Below are positions 11,210-24,672 of a stretch of 64,000 bases of DNA, piece after piece. How positions within the stretch are numbered: position 1 is the first letter of the stretch; every line of letters begins with the position of its first letter. Under the pieces are notes generated by a model, which ran no database searches, had not been told where the DNA came from, and was given only the letters and a program-made list of their open reading frames with translations. Source of the stretch: Lunularia cruciata (Eukaryota; Streptophyta; Marchantiopsida; Lunulariales; Lunulariaceae); contig OX419762.1 of assembly GCA_948567375.1 (NCBI GenBank), positions 11,166,001-11,230,000 of the forward strand, written 5' to 3'. Both the position numbers and the translations under genes were made by a program.

Positions 11210-12940
11210 TAACCTAACCTATCATAATAACACGCACTTTCGGTTTGCTAGGCATCACTTCCAACATTACTAAAGAGAAATATACAACACTCCCATAAGG
11301 CAAGAGCCTAAATGGAATGTTTACACACCATTCCAAACCAACTGGGTGCACAAATAGGCATGCAAGCATGGAGAAGATCCAATCACAAGAATTTAGCAAC
11401 AACTCTCTACATTTTTTGTCAAAATTGAGCTTTAGAGCCATCTTCTATCAACAACCTAATTTCAACTTGTACTCCAAGCTTCCTCCAATATGTACTACAG
11501 CCTTCAACCAATTTGTACTCCAAGTGGAGTAATCTTATGTCTTGTTGACAGGGAAAATCCTATGTAACTCAAATAAGCATAACTTTCTCTTTGTGATTTG
11601 TATTCAAGTGTTCTAGCATTCAATGGAAAGCCTGTAAGATAAGCCAAAATCTGATTACCATATCTCCCCTAACAAGCTCTTAAATTAGCCCAATTTTTGT
11701 AATTTTCACTCTAAATTCAAAATCCCTAATTTAGGATTTGCTATTGATTTTTGGTAACTTTCCCCAAATTTTTGGATCAGAAGTACACTTAATCCGCATG
11801 ATTTCAATGATATGAGATAAGTCACAATTTGATTACTACAGCTCCCCTGACAAAATCTTAAACTTGACTCCATTTCTATAATTTTCACTCTAATTTCAAA
11901 ATCCCTAATTTTGCTCCTCGTTCTAGGTTACTATCCTTAGATTTCTGGATCAAAAGTACACTTAATCCTCATGAACCCTCCAAAAATCTAAAATTCTCAG
12001 TCATAGTCACACAAATAGGAGATTGACACTCAATCATGATAGAAGATAAAAATACTCTATTGAGCTTACAATAATATTTTAATAAAGTTTGTTAATTCAG
12101 CTCTCACTCTCTATGAATCTAAATTCAACCAAACTTTTCACAAGAGCCGGTTGTGCCCTTGTATAACCTTCTACAATTCTTAATAGCCTAATACAAACCC
12201 AAACCCTATATATAGATCAATTTCTGATTGGGGCTAACTTGTGAGCTCTACAGACCCAAGTATGCTTGGCCCAAGACCCTTACTTTTCTATTTGAGGAAT
12301 TCACATGAAACTTTTGCATAAAGGTGCAAACCATAACCACCAACAATACTGGAAATTTTCACAAGGTGACTCAAACCACAACTTTAGGAGTGACCAAATC
12401 TTCAAGCTTAATCAACATCTTATCTCCCACACCTCACTTTTTAGAGCTCCAAATTCAATTGGCCAGATGTGATTTGAGATTGATCAAACTTTGAAATTTC
12501 TTCAACTCAACAATACAAGCACTTTGTCTACTCTCCAACCCCTTTAACAGATTATGAAAATGTTTCACAAAACTTTCCAAATTGTCTATTTTGTGCTCTT
12601 GGGTATGAATTCTACCCCCTTGATTCAATTGATCATATCTCCCACACAATTGGCTCAAATCAATTTTAGTCTCCAAATTATAGCTTGTTAGCTCCTCTCT
12701 CCAGATGTGGTCTCTTCTCCTCTATTATGCATATATACATTGCTACACAACATATATCATTGTCAATTTCATACACTATAGAAGCACAACTCACACATAA
12801 TTCATACATATACTCTGAAAGTGCCACAATAATCAGTTTATTTACATAACTCAACTCACACTCAATCAAATCAGTACTTGATCTGTCACTCTATAATTTA
12901 CAAACAACTAGACATTGATCACAATCAAGCCACACCCACT
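11210..12940 (-). repeat. Probable left LTR / end region of the minus-strand Ty3 element
   Basis: It contains the block 11214-11405 shared with 20945-21165. Two related 170-bp stretches ('caaaatccctaattt' at about 11718 and 11898, each preceded by 'gattac.a..tcccct.acaa') show an internal duplication. No open frame of interest. Confidence 0.45.
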
Positions 12941-13400
12941 TTAGCTAAGAGAATCCAATTGATGCTCGCCGGCCTCTATCCACCATAGGTAGGAACTGAA
13001 GACTCAACATTGGAGAACTAAGCTCTCTTGAGTTGCATTTCAAAAGTATACCCCCTAGACTCAAGCTAGGCCTCAAACCCTAATGGTCCTATTGATGGCA
13101 CACCCAATGGTGCAAATGGTGCAAAGTGGCGATGGACTCCATTGTACCCCAATACCCCAGACACAAAATCTGGCCGTAAGAAAATAGTCTACAAGTAATT
13201 GCTAAAATACCTCTTACCACTATCATAACATCTCCAATGTTTCAAAAAATCTAGATGATGCTACCAATGGCATGATAGTCGTCATGCATATATAAACCAC
13301 TACATAACATACATCACTATCAACATCATACACTATAGAAGCACAACTCACACATAAGTCATACATAAACTCTAAAGTGCCACAATTGCCCCCTAGCTAA
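12722..13400. repeat. Direct repeat of about 110 bp, 560 bp apart
   Basis: The block 'cactatagaagcacaac' with 'tcacacataa.tcatacata' and its flanks at about 12725-12835 recurs at about 13285-13390. It lies at the 3' end of the internal region of the Ty3 element and could mark an internal duplication across its 3' LTR edge. Confidence 0.65.
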
Positions 13401-14044
13401 TGGTTAGGTCCCTCTAACTCCATATAGCCATCTTCTCCAAGTACATGGTAAACCCTATGATGGGCAAAGATCAGGAGACCAGGTGCTATCGAGCCTCATC
13501 ATTAGTCGCCTATCTACAATCTATATCATATAAAGGATGAAGTAGCTATAGGTCAAGCACCTCTAGGACATAACCATTGACTGCCCTTGAGGAACCACCA
13601 TGAAGGAAAGAGTCATACATGCCATATGTCATCCTCTTGAACAGCTGTCACACACTAACATAGTGGCAAATCCACCATAAGATCCATATAACATACACCT
13701 TAAGCTTGCCCATGCAAGTGCCAAGCTTGGGTCCATAGTATCATCAATGTTTGGGAGGTGGTATGGCACACAATTGCACACATGATCCTTCCAAACAAAA
13801 TCATCACATCATTCCAACACAAGGACTCTAGATGGCAAAACCTCATGCACTCTCAAGATAGTGTGGCTTGTTGAAAAATCAAGTGTCATCGATGTTGTCT
13901 ACTTTAGATATAAAAAGTCACCTGGATAAAATCAACAGATTGAAGGTCTAAAACCCTTTCTTGGATAGTAGTATAACATGAGGTATCCCTATGTTGAGCA
14001 GTCACCAAGTTCTCAAAGGCCATCAACATCACTCTCCAAAAGAT

Positions 14045-14619
14045 CTATGCCCATTGAGAACATATGCTCACCCATACATTTGGATCATCCAAGTCCAAGA
14101 CTATAATAGCATATTGATGAATGGCTATAGGTAGATCTGGATCTTGTCCATAAATTAGGAAGTGAGGAAAGAATGATGTTTGGAGGCTTGCCAGGTAAAC
14201 CAATAGCCCATGGTCAACCAAGGTAACTAGAGATCCCAATCTCCCAAGTGGCTTCTCTGCAAACTATACTTTTGCAATCCTCTCTTCACTGTCTGAACCA
14301 CTCTCTCTACTAAGACATTTTCCTTAGGGTGATTGTGGGAGGTAGTATAATGATCAATCAAAGCCATGTCACATAAGACTTGAAACTCCCCTAAGAACTC
14401 TTTACCCTGATCAGTCAAAACCTCAATTGGTGCACCAAAATGACTAAGAACCCGATCTAGGAATGAATAAACTATCATTTCACTAAACTTGTCAAGAAGT
14501 GCCACCAACTCAATCCTCTTGGAGAAGTGCTCCACCATCACCAAAACATACCGATGATATCTCACAATCAATGGCAAAGGTCCTACAAAGTCCAAACCCC
14601 AATGGTAATCCAATCCCAT
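14045..14619 (-). pseudogene. Ty3/gypsy integrase core fragment
   Basis: The retroviral-type integrase core (rve) is recognisable from WGLDFVGPLP at its start through 'RYVLVMVEHFSK', 'GAPIEVLTDQGKEF' and 'VQTVKRGLQKY'. In an intact element this enzyme inserts the DNA copy into the host genome. The remainder of the integrase runs on towards 14.0 kb in a neighbouring frame. Fossil of the 11.2-21.2 kb element. Confidence 0.85.
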
Positions 14620-15190
14620 GGAAGGTAATAGGTGTAACTATGGCATATGAGCATTGAATGATGCTCAAACCTGGTCACAAACCACACATTTGGCAACAAA
14701 TTATTGCACCTGCATACCATGCCACCAATAGTGACTCTAGATTAAGCTATATGTACACTCTACTCAAAAATTTCCTAGTTCCTCATCTTATAGATCAACT
14801 ATTGTCTCTAAGATGGAAGTGATACTACTCGCACTCTATCATCCTCCCATACTCAAAGAAGGTGTTTGCCCTCCAATTTGAACCACATGGCTCACTAAAG
14901 GACACGGTCTCTCTCCTTGGCTCCAACTATGCCACACACAACACTAGTGCAAAGATAGTCCATCACTAAGACATCATCATGAATGTCTTGCTGAACTATA
15001 CCAATATCTTCACTCTTTGGATTTGTGACCTCAATAACTCCTCCTATATGCATCGAGAAAGATACCACCAAAGCCTCAAAAACTATACAAAGAAAGGCAA
15101 ATGCATGCCAACTTGGCACCATCTCCTCATTTGTCTCACCATGCCAACATGCTCCGGTCTGATCCTATTGGCTAGGACATGGGTTTCTAC

Positions 15191-15409
15191 TCAACCATGT
15201 ACATCACGGTTCACCACTCCAATTTTGTGAATAATAGTGAAATCATACTCTTGTAAAATCAGAGCACAGCATGCAAGCTTCCTTGAAAGCTTGTCGGACT
15301 CCATCAACCATTTCCGTGGCTGATGATAAGTGATGAGAGTAAAGGAGTCACCAAATAGGTAGCATTGGAATGTGCTAGTGCCAAATTGCTCCCAAGCACT
15401 CTCTCTCAT
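15191..15409 (-). pseudogene. Ty3/gypsy RNase H fragment
   Basis: It shows 'FTLITYHQPRKWLMESDKL', the family's RNase H core with the residues that degrade the RNA strand of the RNA-DNA hybrid, then 'ALILQEYDFTIIHKIG'. Directly follows the RT fragment in element order. Confidence 0.8.
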
Positions 15410-15525
15410 ATGAACTATACTTCAACTCTGCTAAATTGTTGGAGCAACTAGCATAGGCCACCACAAACTCCTTCCCCTCATCATCATGCTAGATGAGCAC
15501 TGCTCCAAGCCCCAACATACTCCAA

Positions 15526-16209
15526 TCAGTGTGAACCTGAAATGGTCATCCTTGGATTGGTCTCCTCAAAATAGAAGCAGAATGTCAACCTTTCCTTGAG
15601 CTCTACAAAAGATCTCTCTTGCTCATCTCCCCAACACCACTCTTGTGTAGGCTTGGTCAGCTTTGTCAAAGCCTTGGCAATGGCACTAAATCCTCTAACA
15701 TAGTGGCAATAGAAGTTTGCCAACCCAAGGAATGCTTGTACTCTACTCACATTTGTAGCCTCCACCTTGGTCTGTTGAACACCAAGTCCTCCGGGGTAGA
15801 TAATGTGATCCAAATACTCAACATGCTCATGGAAGAACGTACAATTCCCAATATATAATTTGAGTCCATGAGATCTCAACCTCTCAAAAACCTCCAACAA
15901 TTGTCTCTCATGCTACTCCATAGTAGTGCTATATACCAAAATGTCATCAATATAGCATCAAGTAAAATCCAATCTTGCTAAGATCTTGTCCATGACACTC
16001 TGGAACTTGGCAAGAGTATTATTTAACCCAAATGGTAAGAACCTCCATTGATATAACACATCCTTGCCATGAGGATCAATAGCCTGAAATGTTATCTTGG
16101 ATTTATCCTCCTCTCTGATTGACAACTGATGATATCTTACCCAAAGATTCATAGTACTAAAGATCTTTGCATGCCAAATTGCATCAAAGATCTCCTTTGA
16201 TGTAGGCAT
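15526..16209 (-). pseudogene. Ty3/gypsy reverse transcriptase fragments
   Basis: Two neighbouring fragments cover the fingers/palm (YHQLSIREEDKSKITFQ, then WRFLPFGLNN) and the thumb/connection ('SHGLKLYIGNC', AFLGLANFYCHYVRGFS). These are standard Ty3 RT landmarks; the order and spacing are normal for the family. The active-site region lies between them. Fossil. Confidence 0.85.
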
Positions 16210-16639
16210 GGTATACCGATCAACACTAGTCTATTGGTTGATAGGATGAGAATCTCCACACATCTGCCTATGTGTGTAATTGCCATGCATATCCTTCTTG
16301 GCTAGCATCATTGTAGTTGATGCATACTCTCCATGTGAGATCTCTACCAAACCAGTCTCAAAAAGTTCTCTACTCCAACTCTGAATCAATATCCTCTCCA
16401 TATCACTATATTGATAAGGACATCAGAAAATTGGTGTATTGCTAGTCAACTCAATCTAAATACCAAGTCCTTTTAAAGCACCCAAATCCTTCATACTAAA
16501 GGCAAAACAACTTCTATAGCTCATCAAAAACCTCCAAAATCTCTAGCTCTCTTCTCTCATAAGATTGGGTCCAAGATCTGACTCCCAAGTATCCCCTGTA
16601 ACTATTATAGGAGTCAAAGACATATTGATTGGCTGTTAT

Positions 16640-17345
16640 ACTAGGCCTTTGGGAGCAATAGTGTCATGCCCACGACCACTAGAGGTCCCAACCTTTGTGT
16701 GAAAAACCCCCTTCACCCTGGTTGCAAGCTCCACACGTCCTCTAGCAACATCTCAAGTAGACCAATGGTGTAATCCAAGTAGCCCATGCTCACTAAGATG
16801 GACTCCAAGTAGACCACTCTCCCTAGTAGCTATTGGTTATGTCCTAAGAATACCATGTCCACTTGGTCCATCGCCCCCAACATGTGCTTGAATTGTCTTG
16901 ATAGGCACAAGGCTCACAAGTCTCCAAGTGGTGATGCCTATCAAGCGCATCCTACGCTACTCTACCAAGCCAAGGCTCCCAATCCAAGTCAAATAGCTCA
17001 AGTCCATAGCCTAACCTAACACTTGATGCCTAGATGCCCCTGACACTATGGAACAATGATAATACCAATGCAAAAACCTATCATCCACTCTCTCTCTCTC
17101 TCTCTCATCAACATTGGGCTCTACCAAATTCCTATACCTGCGAGTCCCAAACTATTCCAAGACCTCTCTCTTGAAAAGCATGAGAGTCTAAGAAACTCAT
17201 AAGTGTGGGAATAGCGACTCTAGGATGTCCAACTAGGTTCACCACTACCATAGGTGACCTATCAGCCACTACCACCCTTTGAGATTGATGTTCAACATCC
17301 AAGATGTCTATCAACAATGATCTGGTCTAGTCATTGGATCCCATC
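16640..17345 (-). other. Linker region of the Ty3 element that recurs at 28311-28958
   Basis: This part lies between gag and RT, where protease would be expected. The same sequence in reverse complement forms an isolated block at 28311-28958. Shared runs include 'gataggtcacctat', 'gatgggat.caa' and 'tgtggagcttg.a.ccag'. A (CT)n run lies inside at 17088-17106. Confidence 0.75.
17088..17106. repeat. (CT)n microsatellite
   Basis: Nineteen bases of uninterrupted CT repeat inside the Ty3 element. Confidence 0.9.
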
Positions 17346-19350
17346 ATAAGCATGCTATAAAACCTCTTTAGATAAGACGTTTGTTTACCAAAGATAAAGA
17401 TCATGAGCCCGTGATCCCACTTTAGCTGCATCTAACAATACAGCAGGTCCCATCCAAGAATGTACATGATGCATACTCACCATCACTCTAGTGCAAGAAT
17501 CACCCATCAAAGGAACATTCTCCAAATGGTACGTTGGAGAAATGGATTCATGGACCTAGAGATATCAAAGTATGCGTAACATCTCCTAAAACACACCAAA
17601 ATGAGCATCCCAAAGACCCAAACCTTGGCTAGCATGTGTATGTTCCTAACATGGCCATCCAGCAATCACCAAGTGAATAGTACCATGTCTCTCCAAGTCC
17701 TACGCCCCCCGTAAGGAAATGTTTGCTGATAGAGTCTTTTGGTAATCCTTGACATCTATAACATCAATAATAACTTAGGGTATCAATAAGCCAAGTATGC
17801 CATATGATGTAGAGAGATTTGCCTAGCAGTCTCATCCCTCTCCACATACAAGTACCTTTGTACTCGTATACCCGCCTCTAGGACCGCAACTAGTCCAGTG
17901 CTAATCCCACCAAATAGCTCCAATAGACATACTCCCTCTATAAGATACTACCAAGAAATGAGTGTGATATCTAGAGGTGTCAAGGTAAGACTCTAGATGC
18001 TCATCCTCACACTCATCTCCTAGTGGTACAAAGGCTCCACTCCAAACCTACCGCCCAAACAAATCCGCATGTTGCTGCAATGCTTCCTCTGAACTTCACA
18101 ATGGAACATCCAAGGTGGATGGAAAAATCCCCCTCATAATCCAAATCTGAGTGCTCTCCTCTGGTATTGGAGTATCCTTTGCATGAATGTTGCACTCCAA
18201 TAAATCACCATGTCAAGTAACTGCACCATTGAAAGCTGAAATTGATGTTGCCATGGTCCCAAGCTGTAGTGAGCCAAGACTACCACTACTAAAGCGTACT
18301 GGTAGGCAACATACTCATCCCTCACCTAGCTACCAACTTGGTCTATAGGAGGTTGTCTTCTCCCAATAGCTGATATTGAAACCCATGGGTATAACATTAC
18401 TCTCACAACTAGCATATCATATGACTCAACTATTGTCGCAATAGCTTGAGCTCTCACCACTAAGCTATCAGTTGGGTGACCAAGCTGAACCTAGATAGCA
18501 AGCTCCTCATGTGTGATATATCATGTTGAACCACCACCTAAAGATGTTTGGATCTGAAATAATAAATACCTCTCCACATTGATCTTTCGTAACTCGAGAC
18601 CAACAACTACAACCTTCCCCAACATAAGGGGTTGCACCGTAGAGTGAAGTAAGACCCTCTATGGTGTATAGATCTTCCTTGAATGTCCCATCAAACAAAA
18701 ATCCCCTTCTGGTTATCCAACACGACAATGCCAAGTGTAAACCGTGCTTGCTCAAAGGCTAGTCTAGTTGGTAACTCCTCCAATCTAGCCGTTGTTGCTT
18801 GCCACAAACCACTGGTTGTTGAGTGAATCCCATGTTCCTCAACCAAGTCAACTCCACTATCAACCACCTCTACTCTAGTAATAGGGACCACATCATCCCT
18901 ACCTTCACAAAGCATGGTAGCCAATCTGAACATTGGGGTTGGGTCAACTCCCAATGTACACATGTCATTGGCTAGAAATAAAGGATAGCGCATAATAGCC
19001 ACCTTCAACATAGTGCTAGACTCAATCTATGTAGCAGGTGGTTGACTAGTAGGTAGTCCATCATGCACTCCATCACCACCTACCACACCTACATTAGGAT
19101 GTTTAGGAGCCTTGGATGATATCTAGAGGGCCTTAGAGAGCATAAAAGATTGAGGAAGTCTAACTTGTCTCCCAACCTCTCTTCTCTGTGGGTCCAACTC
19201 CATTGATGCTCCTTTAGGCTCTAGAGCATGTACTGCACTCCTAGTCATTGCATTGGAGGCATCTACCTATGTTGCTCCTCACATGACATCCAAGGCATCT
19301 TTATCACCAACATATGAGGTGGAAGCCTCAACACCCAAATCTGATCTCCT

Positions 19351-19665
19351 CTAAGCTATGGCCATGCTAGCCAATCTCTGCTCCAATTGCTCAATGTGAG
19401 TAGTCATGGCTATATCAAAAGTAAGAGCATGTACTTCATCTCTACTAGGTGTGGATCCTCTACCACCTACCATAGTAGCCCTTCCACCCCATAACTCTGG
19501 GTGTAGGTCAAAGCCCCGGTCACTAGTGTGACCAAATCTGTGGCAATGCTCACATTGCCTCTGTGCTGGCTGTGATGCACCAAAAGTATAAGGTCCACTG
19601 CCCTGAGGGCACTCTCTCCTATATTGAGATCCACCACAAGTCCAACAAGCAACACAACTACTCAC
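19351..19665 (-). pseudogene. Ty3/gypsy gag zinc-knuckle region
   Basis: It encodes two Cys-rich knuckle-like motifs (CWTCGG...C and CEHCHRFGHTSDRG) separated by about 25 residues. Such motifs in gag bind the element's RNA. Followed in element order by a poorly readable linker. More gag probably runs up to about 20.9 kb. Confidence 0.65.
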
Positions 19666-20821
19666 TAGTTGCTACAAACCCAAAAATGAAGGTAAGGGTC
19701 TAACTAAAATAGGCTCTCCACTTGCTCCATTGGACCTAGGCTATCTATCCTATCCTCAAAAACCAATTGGGCATGGTGCACTTTGCTGCACTCAAGAATA
19801 AGTCACAAGTATGGATGAGATCTCTCTACCAAATCCAAATGTCACCACTCTATCCTCCACCATGTTGAGCTCAATATGCTCAGCCAAACCAAAGACCATT
19901 GCCAAAGTGGGCGGAGTAATCTGTAACAACAAAGCATCATGAACTCTACGCCGCAACTCGTTGTCCAGTATTCCATACCAAAATTGGACTACTTGGGCCT
20001 CAATAACTCCTTGAGTGAAAACTGATCAGCCATCTCATGCAAGTGTATGCCTCACATAGGCTCTCTCTAACCTTCCATTGGAACTCTTGCAAGCTCCTTT
20101 GCTTGTCAATCCGTACTTTATGGTAGTTTTTCCTTAAACACTAGAAGAACTCCACCATGGAGTCAAAGCCCGATACTACACCACCTCCTATAGTTGTACT
20201 TCCACTCATAGTAGCTCCATCTCCAAGAAATCCACCAATGCTACTAGAGCTAAAACTTGTGGGTATGAGCCGATCTACTCCTAGAAACTAAGCTTGAAGT
20301 AATAGAGATATAGTTTGGAGACCAATACTATCTCCATAGCTCAATCTCCTCCAAGTGAGCTCTCCTAAACTCATGGTAATTGTCCATTGGTGGACCCTCC
20401 AAATGTTGAAACAAGTCCTTCCATGCCATGAAGAGTGTGAACAAAGTTGGGTTTGCATCTACTATAGATCACACCTACTATCAAACTCTTGGATGAAGTC
20501 ATCCAACTCAATGGTACCCATTGTAATAGAAAATGCTTAGGCCTTTGGAGGCCCCATAGATCTAGTCCATGTCCCACAACAACCGTGTGGACACGCCAAG
20601 TGCACTCTCAACTACATCAGCTCTTATGTCAAACTCCAACTCAAAGTCAATCTCCTCCCTCATTGGGACATGAGATACAGGCCAAGCACCGCTTTGAGTA
20701 AACCCATTGTGTATTGCACAACTATCTTCTCTGAAATCCCAAAAGAACTCCATTGTGACAAAATAACCACAAATTGCCAATGGCAAACCATAAACTACAA
20801 CCGCAAGTACCCCACCAATTG

Positions 20822-20902
20822 CTAACACCACCAACCAAACACCACCAAGTACCACTACCAACCAAACACCACCAAGTACCACCACCAACCAAACACCACC
20901 CA
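20822..20902. repeat. 26-bp minisatellite, about three copies
   Basis: The unit 'accaaccaaacaccaccaag' plus 'taccac' is repeated with one or two differences. On the minus strand it reads GGVWLVVVL repeated. It lies at the 5' end of the Ty3 internal region. Confidence 0.85.
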
Positions 20903-21165
20903 TTATGTGACCCTAACTATGACAACTACACTAAGGGAAATGGCGACCTATAACCTATCATCACAACACTCACTCTCATGCTCTGCAAGTCATCACTTCC
21001 TGCCTCACCGGAGAGAAACAAAGGTAGTCTGATTAGTCATCACTCCTGCCTCACTACCAAGAGCACACCAAAGCACCAATGCCCAAAATTTAGGGCATCT
21101 CACACAAACGGGGTGCAGAGAATGGAAGAGGTCCAATCATAAGAAATCTAAACAAAAACCCTCCA

Positions 21166-22980
21166 TCTCGTAAAACAACACTGGATTGACTCTACCACCA
21201 TTTGGCATTTGACATAATAGTAGTTCCTATCTGCATCCTATGCTACCATGGTTACCAAGAATGGGATCAAACTACCTCTTCTAGCCAATGCTACTAGTGT
21301 ATAGATAATATTGGAACTGTCACTAGGACAACAAGTGAGGGTGGATCAATTAGCTAGAGCACTAATCCAGGAACCAGAGACCTAAGAGTCAAACCTTGTT
21401 GCACACAATCTAGTAAGATGGGTAGATTTTGCCAAAAATGACCAAGATCTACTCTAAACTAGCTAGTCTCACGCCAGCAAGCTAGCTCGTTGGCCCTTCT
21501 AGGCCTTTGTAGCCTCTCATAATGCACAACTCTATGCCTTGAAGTCTCTAAATGTTGAAATTCAGCCAAATGAGGCCTTTCTTCTTGCCACTTCAAACCC
21601 TCTTCAAATTTGGCAAAACTCCTCCAACTTGAATGAAACTCCTCCAAATCTGGCCAGCAAGTGAAACTCCTCAGCCAAATGAGGCCTTTCTTCTTGCCAC
21701 TTTGAACCCTCTCCAAATCTAGCAAAACTTCTCCAACTCAAGTGAAACTCCTCCAAATCTGGCCAAGATCTGACATAAAATCCATCAAAAATTTCACATA
21801 AATCCCTAAAGTTGGCCGATTGCCAAATCCTCCACTAACTCTTTGCTTGAGCCAAATTGAAAAATTGGGTTTATGCAAATCACATATCAATTTTTAAATG
21901 GCCTAATGAGGTTTTAGTAGTGTGAACAAGTTTAGAAGAATGTATCTCCTCATTTGGTCCTTGTAATATGCAATGCATTATCCATTGTGAGTGGTGGGTT
22001 CTCTTACAAACAAATGTTCTATCAACTTTGCTCTTTGTTTGGCATTTGGATACAAATAATCCTGCTTATTGCACCATTCTCTCCAAAATCTGATCCAAGT
22101 AATGCTTTCAAGTACTCTCATGTCCACTGTGTTGGATTTCCTCTAAGATTTTCCACATTCTAATAGATTTTTGCTTGGATTTCCATACCAATTTCCAACA
22201 AGGTAGACCTTCAGTCCCAAGGCCAAAGCCAGAATGATAGATTCTTCTCCCTAAGAAACTATTTTCTAGTGAACATTTCTATCTTACAAATATTTGGTTC
22301 TCTAATTTTAGAGAAGTCTCTTGCACCTTCATGATTTTGATTTATCACATCAGCCAATTTCACTCCAATTCCTTTCCCTCACCTCAATTCCTCTCATCAA
22401 CTTGAGTTTACAAATTCCTCTTTAAGCAATCTTTGCTTTTTGGCATTCTTTCTTTATATGCTCTCCTAAGTATTTGTGTCATTTGCAAAGCTCTTGGGGA
22501 TGGTTCTTTTTGTTTTCCTTCTTTAATTAAATTTCAAATCTTTAACCGACAACACTACCCTCTACAAATGTTTTGCAGTCCAATATGATTTTTGACAAGA
22601 TGGCTGACAAAAATTATTTCCTTTTTGGAATTTAGTCTTCAGAATTTGTGTCCTTGCTTGTGCGCTAGACTTGATCTTCAACAAACTTTCTACAAAACAT
22701 GATTCTCTCTTTCTTGGTAATTTTCACCGTTGCTAACAGTCATGATTACTTAGATTTGTAAGGGAATGCTTAAACTACCGTATCCTTAAGGTTCATAATC
22801 CTTAATATTTTTGTTAGCAGCACAACTCCCAAACTATTTCTTCTTGTGCTCCGCTATGCCTCCTCTAGTTTTCTTCAAAGGTTCCTTTACTAGAATAGCT
22901 ATAAGGACTTTTACATTATTTCACCTAATTCATTCTCCTTTTTCCCCTTTGCACTAGACATTCAAGTCACTTCTCCTTGA
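21166..22980. other. Non-coding, probably LTR or flank sequence
   Basis: No gene is seen. A tandem duplication of 109 bp lies at 21563-21772 (each copy starts cagccaaatgaggcctttct). The rest is AT-rich and may include the outer part of the minus-strand Ty3 LTR and the 5' LTR or leader of the plus-strand copia element, neither resolved. Confidence 0.4.
21563..21772. repeat. 109-bp tandem duplication
   Basis: Copies start at 21563 and 21672 and differ at a minority of positions. Both contain 'ctccaaatctggcca'. Confidence 0.85.
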
Positions 22981-23064
22981 AAGAGTCCAATTTGGGTCAA
23001 AATTGGGTACCACATTAAGAAAGCCAATTTAAGCATCACCAATCATTTTTATCATATTTATGGT

Positions 23065-23541
23065 TTGGTTAAACAATTGAATAGCATTGGAGTTAAGGTA
23101 AAAGATGATCTAATTCTACATGCTATTCAAAGTCTACCAAAAGAGTATAAACCTTCTCAAATATCTATAGTTCTTAGAGATACTTATCTTCTAGTTGACA
23201 AGCTAATCCCAATGTTGGTCTCTAAAGAAATGCGGTTACAAGGTGGTGGTAATGGTATTTTCACTCAAGATAAGGTGTTGTTTGTTAGGAGAGGTTGAGA
23301 AGAAGGTATGGAAGTTTTCTTTGTGGAGGTTCTATTAGTAGAGGTCAATCCTCACATAACTCAAGGCGAGTACATGATAGACAGGTTTTGTAATTATTGT
23401 AAATCAAAAACTCAATCTAAGAAGACTTGTTTTAAGAAGCAAGCTAATATTCAAACAAGTAAATTCCCTCAACAAAATTATATGGAGAAGAATTCATACT
23501 CCAAATTTCATCTTCTATTAAAACTTCTACTTCATCTATGA
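23065..23541 (+). pseudogene. Ty1/copia gag fragments
   Basis: The first fragment shows a copia gag core ('VKDDLILHAIQSLPKEY', 'LVSKEMRL'); the second carries a Cys-rich 'FCNYCKSKTQSKKTCFKKQ' knuckle-like motif. Gag forms the element's particle in intact relatives. Start and N-terminal part are not clear. Confidence 0.7.
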
Positions 23542-23760
23542 CCCAAAGTGAAGAAGAGTGGTTCATCAAATACAAGTGATGATATTGAAAATAATATTAC
23601 TCATATGTGCATTATCCTATCTCATCTCTATCAATGAATTTTAATGGTTTAGGAAAAGTCTTCTATATGCATAAAAATCACTCTGAACTTAGTTTCTTTT
23701 AGCTAAATTAACAAGAAGGGTTACCATGTTATATTTTAACAGGTTGGTGCGTTTTCCAAC

Positions 23761-24672
23761 ATGTATGAGAAATGTACTATTCTCATAAGATGCAAATTTG
23801 GATCCAAAATAGGGAGGATGCTTCAATTAGAGATCAATATTCCCACTACTACAAATCAGAATGATATGTTTATTCATGGCGTGACTGCAATTTCAGATCT
23901 TGAGATGTTGCATAAAAGAGTGGATTACATGAATCTACAAAGATTGAATGTGCTATAAATTTTGTTACCAGCCTTTGAATATTTTTGATCCTTTTCCTAT
24001 AGGGGATTATGATGCTTTTCAGTTTGGTAAGCAAGCTAGAAAACCTTTTAAACATTATGGTACAAGGGTGGCTAGGGTGCTAGAATTAATCCACACCAAT
24101 GTATGGACTGCTTCAAAAAACAGTTTGATAGATTCTAAATATTTTGTCTTATTTATTATAGCCTTTCAAGATATATGTAGGTCGATTTTATTTTTTAAAT
24201 CAGATGTCTTTTTGATATTCAAGCCTCTTGTGGAGAACCAATATGTTCTTAATAGCGTACATCTATGTTTTGATAGAGGATAACAGTTTGTTTCAAATCA
24301 TCTTTATATAAGCAAGGTATCAAGCTTGAATTTACCTACAGCTACACACCTTAGCAAAATGGAGTTGTTGAGCAAGAGAACCAACATATTGCAAAAGTTG
24401 CAAAAATCATGCTCAATGAGAAGCCCATGCCCAAGCGTTATTGGGTAGAGCAGTTAATTCTGAAATTTACTTGATCTCATGTAGTGATGCATAAAATGCC
24501 ACTTTTTCAAGCTCTTGTACATAAGAAACTTGACTTATCAAATCTGAAAATTTGTGGTGGTATTTGCTTTGTTCATATTTGTGATGAGAAGAGGCAAATG
24601 CTAGATTCTAAAGCACAGAAATGTTTCTTTCTTGGATATGACTCTAATTCAAAAATATATAGGTGTTATTAG
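23761..24672 (+). pseudogene. Ty1/copia pre-integrase and integrase fragments
   Basis: 'LHKRVDYMNLQRL' is the His-containing start of the GAG-pre-integrase zinc motif, followed by 'ELIHTNVWT' at the start of the integrase core. Near the end, 'DSKAQKCFFLGYDSNSKIYRCY' is a very typical copia integrase C-terminal block. Several frames are used; fossil. Confidence 0.8.

Larger units (their letters stand above)
11210..21165 (-). mobile_element. Old Ty3/gypsy LTR retrotransposon, minus strand
   Basis: Parts in element order, right to left: gag with zinc-knuckle Cys motifs (about 19.35-20.5 kb), an unassigned linker probably with protease (16.6-19.0 kb), reverse transcriptase (15.5-16.2 kb), RNase H (15.2-15.4 kb) and integrase (14.0-14.6 kb). 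A block at about 11214-11405 and one at about 20945-21165 match each other in the same orientation ('aacctatcat', 'catcacttcc', 'ggtgca..aa', 'tccaatca.aag'). That is what an LTR pair would show, although the match fades further in and exact LTR limits and target duplication were not resolved. The element is broken many times and looks old. The integrase and RT wording (WGLDFVGPLP, LTDQGKEF) is of a Ty3 lineage widespread in non-flowering plants. Confidence 0.7.

Noticed and set aside
20822-20902. Hydrophobic repeat protein (GGVWLVVVL repeated) as a membrane protein
   Set aside because: It is the translation of a 26-bp minisatellite within a Ty3 fossil.
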